Below are positions 35,021 to 43,674 of a stretch of DNA of 64,000 nucleotides, piece by piece. The position numbers and the translations under genes are program-made. The notes under the pieces were generated by a model that had not been told where the DNA came from, did no database searches, and saw only the letters and a list, made by a program, of their open reading frames with translations. Position 1 is the first letter of the stretch; every line of letters starts with the position of its first letter. Source of the stretch: Azophilus sp965247035 (GTDB lineage Bacteria; Pseudomonadota; Gammaproteobacteria; Pseudomonadales; Azotimanducaceae); NCBI GenBank assembly GCA_965247035.1, contig CBDFGJ010000001.1, forward strand, positions 806,001 through 870,000, given 5' to 3'.

Positions 35021-35138
35021 GCAGCAGCATGTGACCATCGAGGGCGTTGGCCACTTCGTGCAGGAGCAAGCGCCGGGGCCTCTGTCCGAGGCGGTGCTTC
35101 AGTTCATGGAGGCCAATCCGCGCAGCCCTGAAGTCTGA
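34989..35138 (+). pseudogene. Alpha/beta hydrolase (haloalkane dehalogenase-like) C-terminal scrap
   Basis: The frame FQQRIAGTKQQHVTIEGVGH then FVQEQAPGPLSEAVLQFMEA looks like the last part of a haloalkane dehalogenase-type hydrolase, including the catalytic His region (EGVGHFVQE). Nothing upstream continues the family, so only the 3' end remains. Its first bases are duplicated in copy 1 of the tandem repeat. Confidence 0.6.
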
Positions 35139-35192
35139 CCTCGGGCGTTGCGCCAAGCCTCGCTCCGTCAACCAACGCCGACGCATCAGGGG

Positions 35193-36134
35193 CTAAGGGT
35201 TGCGCACACCCAAGTATCGCTCCGCGTCTAGCGCGGCCATGCAGCCGAAGCCGGCGGAGGTGACGGCCTGGCGATACACCTGGTCCGCCACATCGCCGGC
35301 GGCGAATACGCCGGGCACCGTGGTGGCGGTGGCGTCGCCGGCCAGTCCGCTGGCCACAACAATGTAGCCGCCGTTCATTTCAAGCTGACCACTGAAAATT
35401 CCGGTATTTGGCGTGTGGCCGATGGCGATGAAGACGCCGCTCACCTCAATGCGCCTTGCAGATGCGTTTGTGGTGGAGCGGATGCGCACGCCGGTCACGC
35501 CCGCTTCGTCGCCAAGCACTTCCTGCAACCTATGGTGCCAAAGGGGTTGAATGTTCTCGCGGGCGAACAACCGGTCCTGCAGGATCTTCTCCGCCCGCAT
35601 TTCATCGCGTCGATGCACTAAAAAGACGCTGCGGGCGATGTTGGAGAGATATAGCGCCTCCTCTGCAGCGGTGTTGCCGCCACCGATGACCGCAACGTCT
35701 TTGCCCCGGTGGAAGAAGCCGTCGCAGGTGGCGCAGGCGCTCACCCCGCGGCCCTTGTAGGCTTCTTCCGATGGTAGCCCTAGGTAACGGGCGGAAGCGC
35801 CGGTGGCGATGATGAGGGCGTCGCAACTGTACTGCTGAGATTCGCCCGTCAGTAAAAACGGGCGCACACCGAGGTCGGCGGCGAGGACCTGGTCATTGAT
35901 GATGGATGCGCCGAAGCGCTCCACATGCTCGGCCATCTGCAGCATGAGTTCGGGCCCTTGCAGCGCCGCATGGCCACCGGGCCAGTTTTCAACCTCTGTG
36001 GTGGTGGTGAGTTGACCCCCCACCTCCACCCCGGTAACCAAGGCCGGCTTCAGGTTGGCCCGGGCACCGTATAGAGCCGCAGTGTATCCGGCTGGGCCGG
36101 AGCCAAGAATGATGAGCTTGTGATGTTGCGTCAA
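35193..36134 (-). CDS. trxB: Thioredoxin reductase
   Basis: A 313-residue FAD/NADPH enzyme: GSGPAGYTAALYGARA for FAD, GGQLTTTTEVENWPGG, the redox-active CATCDG (CxxC), GGGNTAAEEALYLS for NADPH, and GVFAAGDVAD at the end. The best start is TTG 36134 (L-T-Q-H-H-K-L-I-I-L-G), which gives the usual length; the frame runs further upstream but in non-homologous sequence. It keeps thioredoxin reduced. Confidence 0.93.
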   Translation of the reverse strand: MTQHHKLIILGSGPAGYTAALYGARANLKPALVTGVEVGGQLTTTTEVENWPGGHAALQGPELMLQMAEHVERFGASIINDQVLAADLGVRPFLLTGESQQYSCDALIIATGASARYLGLPSEEAYKGRGVSACATCDGFFHRGKDVAVIGGGNTAAEEALYLSNIARSVFLVHRRDEMRAEKILQDRLFARENIQPLWHHRLQEVLGDEAGVTGVRIRSTTNASARRIEVSGVFIAIGHTPNTGIFSGQLEMNGGYIVVASGLAGDATATTVPGVFAAGDVADQVYRQAVTSAGFGCMAALDAERYLGVRNP

Positions 36135-36446
36135 GGATTTGCCCAGTGAGAGAAACCTGTCTTGCCCGTCTTGGGGCCAATTGTTCTTTGCGCGCCAGCG
36201 ATGGCGCTCGCGTAGCCGAGCATTATATCCATTGTGAACTCGTTTATGATGCTGAGCGAAGGTGGCCTGACCGCATGAGCCGACGAAACGCCGCTGGCGA
36301 CAAACCCGGCCCGGCCCTCCGGATTGGGACCGTCGAAACAAGAAAGCGCGATGACTTCAAGTTCGGCGCGGCCCAACCGAGCTCATTGGCCGAACAACCC
36401 AGTTGCTAACGAAAACCACCGATCAAACATGAGCTGGCGGCGGCCC

Positions 36447-36501
36447 AAGCAATACAAAATAGAATTTCTTTTTTCTTACTTGTATTGTTTTGTGCTATTC
36501 T
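36447..36501 (+). promoter_or_regulatory. Candidate PaaX operator and promoter of the paa cluster
   Basis: Two 18-base arms (36447-36464 and 36473-36490) form an inverted repeat matching at 14 of 18 positions, with CAATACAA and TTGTATTG as the core. The right arm is directly followed by an extended -10 box, TGCTATTCT (TATTCT at 36496-36501), 32 bases before paaA. A repressor bound here would block the promoter. The repressor gene paaX lies at 40772. The sequence is not the E. coli PaaX site, so this is inference. Confidence 0.5.
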
Positions 36502-36532
36502 GAGCTTCCACCAACAGCCTGAAGGTGATTCC

Positions 36533-37504
36533 ATGACCGGTTCCTTAACGGAATTCCAAGATGAGGAAACCCGTTTTCAGGCCCGCATCGAGCGCGATGA
36601 GCGCATTGAACCCAAGGATTGGATGCCAAGCGCCTATCGCCGCACCCTTGTGCGCCAAATCTCCCAACACGCCCATTCGGAGGTCATTGGAATGCAGCCG
36701 GAGGGCAGTTGGATTACCCGGGCGCCATCGCTTAAACGCAAGCTGATTCTACTGGCGAAGGTGCAGGATGAAGGTGGCCATGGGCTCTATCTGTACGGCG
36801 CCGCTGAAACCCTGGGGGCTAGTCGGGATGAAATGGTGGACGCCCTGCACGCCGGCCAAGCCAAGTATTCGTCCATCTTCAACTATCCAGCGCTCACCTG
36901 GGCGGACATCGGCGCCATCGGCTGGCTGGTGGACAGCGCCGCCATCGTCAACCAGATCCCTCTGCAGCGCTGCTCATACGGCCCCTACGCTCGGGCGATG
37001 GTGCGCATCTGCAAGGAGGAGAGCTTTCACCAACGGCAGGGCTACGACATCATGCTGGCGTTGTCGCGGGGGACGGCGGCGCAACAGGCCATGGCCCAGG
37101 ATGCGCTTGACCGCTGGTGGTGGCCGACGCTGATGATGTTTGGGCCGCCGGATGGCGCATCCATTCACTCGTCCCAATCCTTTGCCTGGAAGATCAAGCG
37201 CTACAGCAACGATGAACTGCGCCAGAAATTCATCGACCAAGCGGTTCCCCAAGCCGATGTGCTGGGTCTGAAAATTCCCGACCCGGACTTGGCATGGGAT
37301 GAAGCGATCGGCCACTACCGCATCGGCGCCATAGACTGGGATGAGTTCCAGCGCGTTGTCGGCGGTGATGGTCCCTGCAACCGGCAGCGCTTACAGCATC
37401 ACCGGCAAGTTCGGGCTGACGGCGCTTGGGTGCGCCAAGCGGTTGCGGCCCATGCGGGGAAACGGAGCTTGAACGGGGTGCAGCGGGCAAATGCCGCTGT
37501 TTGA
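36533..37504 (+). CDS. paaA: Phenylacetyl-CoA epoxidase catalytic subunit A
   Basis: A 323-residue di-iron ferritin-like protein. Metal-ligand helices show KVQDEGGHGLYLYGAAE and CKEESFHQRQGYD (E-x-x-H), and WWWPTLMMFGPPD and KRYSNDELRQKFIDQ are PaaA words. It epoxidises the ring of phenylacetyl-CoA with PaaC as partner. ATG 36533 has GAAGGTGA upstream. It overlaps paaB by 14 bases. Confidence 0.95.
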   Translation: MTGSLTEFQDEETRFQARIERDERIEPKDWMPSAYRRTLVRQISQHAHSEVIGMQPEGSWITRAPSLKRKLILLAKVQDEGGHGLYLYGAAETLGASRDEMVDALHAGQAKYSSIFNYPALTWADIGAIGWLVDSAAIVNQIPLQRCSYGPYARAMVRICKEESFHQRQGYDIMLALSRGTAAQQAMAQDALDRWWWPTLMMFGPPDGASIHSSQSFAWKIKRYSNDELRQKFIDQAVPQADVLGLKIPDPDLAWDEAIGHYRIGAIDWDEFQRVVGGDGPCNRQRLQHHRQVRADGAWVRQAVAAHAGKRSLNGVQRANAAV

Positions 37505-37763
37505 AGTCTTTGTGCGCTCCCGGCGCGGTTTGGAGCACCAGCACGCCGGCAGCCTGCGCGCCGAGGATGCCGAGATGGCGTTGCAGTACGCCCGCGAGAT
37601 ATACACCCGCCGCCGGGAAGGCGTGAGCATTTGGGTCGTGCGCTCAGCAGACATCATCGCCTCCCAAGAAGAGGATGCGCCAGCGTTCTTCGACCCGGCC
37701 GACGCCAAGCCCTATCGCGACGCCAGCTATTACGAACTGCCCAGCGAGGTTAAAAACCTGTGA
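37491..37763 (+). CDS. paaB: Phenylacetyl-CoA epoxidase subunit B
   Basis: A 90-residue PaaB protein: FEVFVRSRRGLEHQHAGSLR, AEMALQYAREIYTRRREGVS and WVVRSADI are typical. It organises the PaaA-PaaC complex. It starts within paaA. A 196-base spacer with no gene follows before paaC, which is unusual because these genes are normally adjacent. Confidence 0.95.
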   Translation: MPLFEVFVRSRRGLEHQHAGSLRAEDAEMALQYAREIYTRRREGVSIWVVRSADIIASQEEDAPAFFDPADAKPYRDASYYELPSEVKNL

Positions 37764-37959
37764 GCCTGCTCATCGGTTCATCTCAAGCTGCGCCCGCAGT
37801 CCGGCACCGCCTGCTTTCCACGCGGTTGTTTGAGTGTAGGACTTTTTTCTTTCAAATCAGAAGGCTAACGAGGCGATGGTGCAGGCCCATGAAAGGGCGG
37901 TGGGCGGGTGCGCATCGCGCTCGGCCGTCACCCTTTCCGCGCGATCAAGAGGTCTAGCC

Positions 37960-38718
37960 GTGACGACCGAACAATCCTCAATTCTGCTTGATGCGGTGGT
38001 GGCCTTGGGTGATGACGCCTTGGTTCTAGGCCAGCGTCTTGGCGAGTGGTGCGGCAAGGCGCCTATGCTTGAGGAGGACTTGGCCATGGCCAACACGGCC
38101 TTGGATTTTCTCGGACGGGCGCGGCTTTACTACGGCTACGCCGAGGCGCTCGGCGGTTGCGATGAGGACACCTACGCCTTTCAGCGTGACGCACGGGAGT
38201 TCAAGAACCTGCTGCTCTACGAGCTGCCTTGTACGGACTTCGCCGCCGCCTGCGTCCGGCAATTCCTGATTGACGTTTTTGATGACCTGCATTCAGCCCA
38301 GCTTGCCGCTAGCGCCGATCCTGTGCTGGCTGGAATTGGCGCCAAGGCGAACAAGGAGGCCAGTTACCATCGTCGTCACTCCAGCGCTTGGTTGGTGCGG
38401 CTTGGGGACGGCACGCAGGAGAGCAATGGCCGGATGCAGAAGGCCATGGATGATCTTTGGGGCTTTCATCAGGAATTGTTCGCCAACGCTGCGGCGGAGG
38501 AGGACTTGGTGGCGACCGGCCTGTTGCCGGACCGCAGCCGACTGTTGCCGGCATGGACGGAAGCCGTGTCCGCCGCTTTGGCGGAGGCGACCTTGGAGAC
38601 TCCCGCTGGCGATTGGTCCATTGCTGGCGGCCGTCAGGGCGTGCATACGGAGCACTTGGGGTTCATGTTGGCGGAAATGCAGCATCTGCCGAGAATCCAT
38701 CCCGGAGCGCGTTGGTGA
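37960..38718 (+). CDS. paaC: Phenylacetyl-CoA epoxidase structural subunit C
   Basis: A 252-residue ferritin-like subunit: DDALVLGQRLGEWCGKAP, MANTALDFLGRARLYYGYA, NKEASYHRRHSSAWLVRLGD. PaaC resembles PaaA but lacks a full iron site and stabilises it. GTG 37960 is chosen because AGAGGT lies upstream and homology starts there; upstream codons in the same frame are not conserved. It overlaps paaD by 4 bases. Confidence 0.93.
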   Translation: MTTEQSSILLDAVVALGDDALVLGQRLGEWCGKAPMLEEDLAMANTALDFLGRARLYYGYAEALGGCDEDTYAFQRDAREFKNLLLYELPCTDFAAACVRQFLIDVFDDLHSAQLAASADPVLAGIGAKANKEASYHRRHSSAWLVRLGDGTQESNGRMQKAMDDLWGFHQELFANAAAEEDLVATGLLPDRSRLLPAWTEAVSAALAEATLETPAGDWSIAGGRQGVHTEHLGFMLAEMQHLPRIHPGARW

Positions 38719-39233
38719 CGCATTCCACTGCCATCGCCTTGGAGACCCCTGAGTATGCAGCTCGCGCCCAGCAGCGGCGAGCGTCCGCACGGCCCGACCT
38801 GTACCAGCTGCTTGATGCGGTGCGAGACCCGGAATTGCCGGAGCTCAGTATCTGGGACTTAGGCGTTCTGCGCGACGTGCGGGAGCGGCAAGGGGAAGTG
38901 GTGGTCACCATTACGCCCACCTATTCAGGCTGTCCCGCCTTGGATGTCATTCGGGAAGACATTGACGCCTGCCTACGGGCGGCTGGTTTTGGCGAACCCC
39001 GCATCATCGACCAAACCAACCCGCCTTGGACCACAGCGCTAATGAGCCGCGCCGCCAAACGCCAACTCAGCATCAACGGCGTCGCGCCGCCAACGTCAAA
39101 AGGCGTTTCCTGCCCGCGCTGCGGCAGCGCCGACACCATGCTGGTCAGCCAATTCGCCGCAACGGCCTGCAAGGCTCACTACCGCTGCAACGCCTGCCTT
39201 GAGCCCTTCGATTACTTCAAGACGCTGCTGTAG
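38715..39233 (+). CDS. paaD: PaaD, iron-sulfur assembly-like factor for the epoxidase
   Basis: A 172-residue protein: a MIP18/DUF59 domain (LLDAVRDPELPELSIWDLGV, VTITPTYSGCPALDVI) followed by a C-terminal four-Cys domain (CPRCGSADT, then CKAHYRCNACLEPF). PaaD is needed for active phenylacetyl-CoA epoxidase, probably in maturing its cluster. GTG 38715 overlaps the paaC stop. Confidence 0.93.
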   Translation: MTHSTAIALETPEYAARAQQRRASARPDLYQLLDAVRDPELPELSIWDLGVLRDVRERQGEVVVTITPTYSGCPALDVIREDIDACLRAAGFGEPRIIDQTNPPWTTALMSRAAKRQLSINGVAPPTSKGVSCPRCGSADTMLVSQFAATACKAHYRCNACLEPFDYFKTLL

Positions 39234-39237
39234 CCGC

Positions 39238-40314
39238 ATGGACATGCACGAACTCGAAGTGGCTGCGGTGACGCCGGAGACGGCGGCGGCAGTGCGGGTG
39301 CAGTTCGCGCTGCCGCCAGCGCTGAAGCCGCAATATGCCTTTGCTCCGGGGCAGTACCTGACTCTTGAGGTGGACATTGACGGCGCTCCCCTAAGGCGCG
39401 CCTACTCCATTTGCAGCGCCCCTTGGCAGCCGCTGCAAGTGGCTATCAAGCACTTGCCGGACGGACGCTTCAGCACCTACGCCAACCGATGCTTGAAGGT
39501 CGGGGAGCGGCTGCAGGTCGGCCCGCCAAATGGGTGCTTCACGGCTCCTGAAGGCCGTAGGTTGCCGGTCCATGATCTGTGCATGGCTGCTGGCAGCGGC
39601 ATCACGCCGATCATGTCCATTATCCGCACCACCTTGGCCGCGCATCCGCGCAATCGGATTACCTTGCTTTACGGTAACAAGACTGCGGCGTCGATGATGT
39701 TCCGCAATGAACTCATGTTTCTGAAGAACCGCTATCTTGACCGCTTTCATCTCATTCCGGTGTTCAGCCAGGAGCTGCAGGACAACGAACTGTTCAATGG
39801 GCGCATCAACAACGCCAAGGGTGTGCAGTTCATCAAACGACTGCTGCCCCTGAACAGTTTCGATGAGTTTTTCCTGTGTGGGCCGGAGTCCATGATCTCG
39901 GAAGTGGACCGCGGCCTACGCGCCGAAGGCGTCGCCGGGGAGCGCGTTCACTACGAGCTGTTCTCCGCTGCGGCCGAGGATGCGGCGCATCGAGTGCAGA
40001 AACATGAAGAACGGGCGCGGCGGTACGGCAGTCAGCTTTCCCGCGTAACGGTCCGCTTCAAAGGTCGCTCCCATCAGTTTGACTTGGAATGCGATGGCGA
40101 AAACCTGCTTGAGCGGGCGCGGGCTCAAGGCTTGGATGTGCCGTTCTCCTGTCGGGATGGGGTCTGCGCCACTTGCAAGGCGCGGCTGCTTAAAGGGCAG
40201 GTGGATATGGACGTCAACCATGCCTTGGCGGCGGCGGAAGTTGCTGCCGGGTTCATCTTGAGCTGCCAAAGCCATCCGCTCTCGGCGCAAGTATCGCTGG
40301 ACTTTGACGTATGA
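39238..40314 (+). CDS. paaE: Phenylacetyl-CoA epoxidase reductase subunit E
   Basis: A 358-residue reductase: FAD domain (RRAYSICSAP), NAD domain (CMAAGSGITPIMSIIRTTLA), and a C-terminal plant-type 2Fe-2S ferredoxin (CRDGVCATCKARLLKGQVDM, later SCQSHP). It passes electrons from NADPH to the PaaA iron site. ATG 39238 begins 4 bases after the paaD stop. Confidence 0.94.
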   Translation: MDMHELEVAAVTPETAAAVRVQFALPPALKPQYAFAPGQYLTLEVDIDGAPLRRAYSICSAPWQPLQVAIKHLPDGRFSTYANRCLKVGERLQVGPPNGCFTAPEGRRLPVHDLCMAAGSGITPIMSIIRTTLAAHPRNRITLLYGNKTAASMMFRNELMFLKNRYLDRFHLIPVFSQELQDNELFNGRINNAKGVQFIKRLLPLNSFDEFFLCGPESMISEVDRGLRAEGVAGERVHYELFSAAAEDAAHRVQKHEERARRYGSQLSRVTVRFKGRSHQFDLECDGENLLERARAQGLDVPFSCRDGVCATCKARLLKGQVDMDVNHALAAAEVAAGFILSCQSHPLSAQVSLDFDV

Positions 40315-40488
40315 AGCACAACCGCCATGCTGCTTCCGGCCCCGCATTGGTTCACTGGCTTGGCGACGCCCGTCGAGCATCCAGCCGGTTTGTCCGCAGG
40401 CGCGCGCCGTCTGGCCTGACCATCCACGGCGGCAAATCATCCCGCTGTCGCGCAAGCAACCTGACGAGTTCGGGGGAGATTCAATGCG

Positions 40489-40715
40489 GCTGGCCGGGCC
40501 TGAAGCAGAATGGACTTAGGACGCTTGCCCGCCGGCGTGTTGACGCCCATCCCCCGGCACGGCAACGGGGCCGGTGCGCCCGCTGGCCAAGTCTGAAGCC
40601 GAGTGGACTTAGGACGCTTGCCCGCCGGCGCGTTGAGTTCGGGCTTGCGCCAATCCCCCGGCACGACGATGGGCCGTGCGCCGGGTGGCTGGGGTTGAAG
40701 AGGAATGGGCTTGGC
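40489..40715. repeat. Interspersed repeat, two full units and a partial third
   Basis: Units of about 95-105 bp begin with CTGGCC..GTCTGAAG, pass through GAGTGGACTTAGGACGCTTG and CCCGCCGGCG, and end with ATCCCCCGGCACG..GGTGCGCC. Units start near 40489, 40584 and 40686 (partial). The same family recurs at 62700-62855. They are intergenic and non-coding; a mobile or REP-like repeat of this genome is the likely nature. Confidence 0.75.
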
Positions 40716-40771
40716 ACCCAGCCAGGATCAAGCCCGCTCCGTTAAGGGAGTTGCATGAAAGGCGGCTTTAG

Positions 40772-41677
40772 ATGAATGCGGCACAAGTGGTGCGATCCGC
40801 CCTCGGCGCGGCTAAGGCGCGGTCGCTCATCATCACCTTCATGGGTGATGTGGTGTCCGTGCAGCCGCGGCGCATTTGGCTTGGCAGCTTGATTGCGGCT
40901 ATGCAGCCCCTTGGCTTGAGCGAAAATCTGGTCCGCACCACTTGCAATCGGCTGGTGCGGGCGGGCTGGCTGCAATCGCGCCGGCGCGGACGGCGGACCT
41001 ATTTTCACTTCAGCGCCTTTGGGCTGCGCCAATACCAACGGGCTGCGGCTCGCATATATGCTCCTTCGCGGCCGCAGTGGGATGGCCTGTGGACCATCAT
41101 CCTCGCCGGCAGCCTGTTGCCCGGTCAGCGTGACCAATTGGCGGAGCAGCTTGGCTGGCTTGGCTTTAACCGTCTGCGCGGCCATGTGCTGATTCACGCC
41201 GGTTTCGGGCGCGAGCATGAGGCGGTGCTAAGGGAGCTTGAGATCGATGTGCCGGTCTTTCGGGCCGAGGGGGCGACGCTTGGCGACAGCCTGCTGCAAT
41301 TGTGTCGGGATGCTTGGGCCCTAGATGGGTTGAACCAGTCTTATAGCACCTTCGTGGATCGATTCGCGCCCTTGGCCATCGCCCCGGCGCCATCGCCGCA
41401 GGAGGCGTTCCAACTGCGTTTCAGCCTGATTCACGAGTACCGGCGCATCGTTCTCACGGACCCGGAGTTACCTGAAAGCCTAGTGCCTGAGGATTGGTGC
41501 CGGGAAGCGGCACGCGATCTCGCGGCCATCCTCTACCATCAATGGCTGGATGGTTCGGAAGCTTGGTTGGGCAAGGTTCTGCATACGGAGCTGGGCGGCT
41601 GGCCTGCTTGCGCAAACCTCCTGCACCGCCGCTTTCGTGACGCCACTTGGACGCCCGCTCTGGTGGCCTTGGCCTAG
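40772..41677 (+). CDS. paaX: PaaX, phenylacetyl-CoA responsive repressor
   Basis: A 301-residue PaaX-family regulator: N-terminal winged helix (ARSLIITFMGDVV, SLIAAMQPLGLSENLVRTTC, RLVRAGWLQSRRRGRRTYFH) and the C-terminal part with DGLWTIILAG and LHRRFRDATW. PaaX represses paa genes until phenylacetyl-CoA binds. It follows paaE on the same strand after the repeat region. A candidate operator is at 36447. Confidence 0.93.
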   Translation: MNAAQVVRSALGAAKARSLIITFMGDVVSVQPRRIWLGSLIAAMQPLGLSENLVRTTCNRLVRAGWLQSRRRGRRTYFHFSAFGLRQYQRAAARIYAPSRPQWDGLWTIILAGSLLPGQRDQLAEQLGWLGFNRLRGHVLIHAGFGREHEAVLRELEIDVPVFRAEGATLGDSLLQLCRDAWALDGLNQSYSTFVDRFAPLAIAPAPSPQEAFQLRFSLIHEYRRIVLTDPELPESLVPEDWCREAARDLAAILYHQWLDGSEAWLGKVLHTELGGWPACANLLHRRFRDATWTPALVALA

Positions 41678-41823
41678 CAGACTGCGCCGCCGGAAATCAG
41701 GGCGGCGAATTCGCTACCGAGATTCCCTCCGCGCAGGCCGCCAAGGCGTTTGGCGGTTGATCTGGATTGGCCAAGGGCACTATGTTCTCATGCGTACCGG
41801 TTTGCTCGTTGCAGGTGGTCAAG

Positions 41824-42873
41824 ATGAACCCAGTGCTCAACGCCCCCATCGCCCTTAAGGGCGCACCGGGTTCTCCTTACACGCGCAAGATGCTGGCGCT
41901 TCTGCGCTATCGGCGCATCCCCTATCGCTTGCTGCAAGGCATGGTGAACGGAGACGAGCCGGAGGCCGATTTGCCGCCGCCCAAGGTCGCCCTGCTGCCG
42001 ACCTTCTATTTCGAAGGAGCCACTGGGGAATTGGAGGCGATGGTGGATTCGACCCCCATCATTCGCCGCTTGGAACGGATGGTCATGGGGCGTTCAGCCG
42101 CGCCGCCAGACCCGGCCTTGGCGTTTATAGACACCTTGGTTGAGGACTATGGCGATGAATGGTTGACCAAGGCCATGTTCCATTATCGATGGAGCTACCC
42201 GGCCGACATCAAGCGTGGCGGCGACATATTGCCCAGATGGCGCAGCCTGACCGGCAGCGAGACTGAAATCGCCCCCATGTCCACCTTCATTCGGGAGCGG
42301 CAGATTGGGCGTCTGCCAGTAGTGGGCAGCAACGAAGTGACCACTCCGGTCATCGAAGCCAGCTATCGGCGCTTTCTGAAGATCTTTGACGCCCATATCC
42401 AAAATGGGCCTTTTCTTTTGGGACAACGCCCCGGCGCCGCCGACTTCGCCTTGTTCGGTCAATTGACCCAGTTAACCGGCTTCGACCCGACGCCGATGAA
42501 CATCGCCATGGACAACGCTCCTCGGGTGTGCGCTTGGGTTAGCATGGTCGATGACCTGTCCGGCCTCGAACCCACCGAGGGCCATTGGCGTCACCGTCAG
42601 GACCTGCCGGACTCCCTGCTTGGCCTGCTGCGGGAAATCGGCCATGTGTATGCGCCGGCGTTGCTCGCCAACGCCAAAGCCATCGACCTCGCCGCAGGTG
42701 AGGTGCAAACTGAAATCGACGGTCGCCCTTGGATTCAAAAACCTTTTCCCTATCAAGCGAAATGCTTGCAGTGGCTACGTCAGGAGCGGGCGCGCCTAGA
42801 CCCGGAAGATCGCGCCTTCGTGGACGAACTGCTTGCCGGCACCGGTTGCGAGCTATTGTTTCAAGCACCTTAA
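41824..42873 (+). CDS. Glutathione S-transferase family protein
   Basis: A 349-residue protein with an N-terminal thioredoxin-like domain (GAPGSPYTRKMLALLRYRRI, VDSTPIIRRLE) and a helical GST C-terminal domain (FLLGQRPGAADFALFGQLTQL). It is longer than usual GSTs, with an extra C-terminal extension of about 100 residues (WIQKPFPYQAKCLQWLRQE). ATG 41824 has AGGTGG upstream. Function unknown; GSTs of this type detoxify or isomerise. Confidence 0.85.
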   Translation: MNPVLNAPIALKGAPGSPYTRKMLALLRYRRIPYRLLQGMVNGDEPEADLPPPKVALLPTFYFEGATGELEAMVDSTPIIRRLERMVMGRSAAPPDPALAFIDTLVEDYGDEWLTKAMFHYRWSYPADIKRGGDILPRWRSLTGSETEIAPMSTFIRERQIGRLPVVGSNEVTTPVIEASYRRFLKIFDAHIQNGPFLLGQRPGAADFALFGQLTQLTGFDPTPMNIAMDNAPRVCAWVSMVDDLSGLEPTEGHWRHRQDLPDSLLGLLREIGHVYAPALLANAKAIDLAAGEVQTEIDGRPWIQKPFPYQAKCLQWLRQERARLDPEDRAFVDELLAGTGCELLFQAP

Positions 42874-43242
42874 CCGGCTGCTTTCATGGAACCACCTTAT
42901 GACACCTCGAAAAATTGTGTCTGATCTGACCGGTGGCGTAGATATTGGGTCAGTAGCGAATGGAGGTGTCATGCCGCGGATGGGTCTTACCACCAGAAAA
43001 AGCACCTTGCCGCCTACTGCCTATTGTATGGGCTCAGACACATTCCGGAATTTCGGCCCCGGCGATTTTCGGCGCATTGGCGCACTGGTGCCGACCGGAG
43101 TCCGCAGCCCGGCGCGGCGCGGACGGATCCTTGACGCGTCCATCGCGCCGGTCGGTCAATGCCCTAAGCCCGCTCCTTCCACAACCGGCCGCTCGCATCT
43201 TCCCCTGAACCCGTTATGTTGCTTGCGCGACATTGGGGTGGC
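42874..43242. other. Gene-free stretch with a small inverted-repeat bounded element
   Basis: TGTGTCTGA (near 42916) and its complement TCAGACACA (near 43036) bound about 130 bp with no coding pattern; this could be a small MITE-like element. No target-site duplication was evident. The remainder holds nothing recognisable. Confidence 0.3.
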
Positions 43243-43674
43243 TCAGAGGGTCGGCATCTGTCCGATTAACGACAGGGACAGGGCAACGATGAACACCAGA
43301 AAGAGCAGCGCTGCGCCAGTGGCCAAGGAGACGAGCACCACTTGGACCCAGCCTTGCACTTGGCCGCCTGCTTGCCGATGGTGGTCGATGGCCAGGCCTT
43401 GCAACCGACTGGCTAGAAACCATGCCATTCCGGTTTGCAGCAGGGCCAGCGGCAGCATCACCCATTGCGACTCGGGCAGCGTCATGGCAAGCAGCAAAAT
43501 GGCCCCATAGAGAATGATCCCGATTTGAACGATGCGTTTGGCGAGCGTTGGCTGCCCGAGGGCGACGTAGTTGTAAGCGGCCATGTAGATCGCCGCCGCC
43601 AGTGAACCCAAGACGGCACCCACCACCATCCCGTTGACCGAGTAGAGGCGTTTGTTGGTGGGGGCGGCGTTCAA
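43243..43674 (-). CDS. Four-helix membrane protein of unknown function
   Basis: A 143-residue protein with four hydrophobic segments (MVVGAVLGSLAAAIYMAAYN, RIVQIGIILYGAILLLAMT, MLPLALLQTGMAWFLASRL, VVLVSLATGAALLFLVFIVALSLSL). It overlaps the alcohol dehydrogenase stop by 4 bases and is probably co-translated with it. I do not recognise a family. Confidence 0.7.
   Translation of the reverse strand: MNAAPTNKRLYSVNGMVVGAVLGSLAAAIYMAAYNYVALGQPTLAKRIVQIGIILYGAILLLAMTLPESQWVMLPLALLQTGMAWFLASRLQGLAIDHHRQAGGQVQGWVQVVLVSLATGAALLFLVFIVALSLSLIGQMPTL

Noticed and set aside
36146..36409. An 87-codon + strand frame between trxB and paaA
   Set aside because: It overlaps the trxB start region, has no homology pattern and no ribosome binding site.
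40489..40715. CRISPR array
   Set aside because: The repeated units are about 95-105 bp with no short repeat/spacer alternation and no cas genes nearby.
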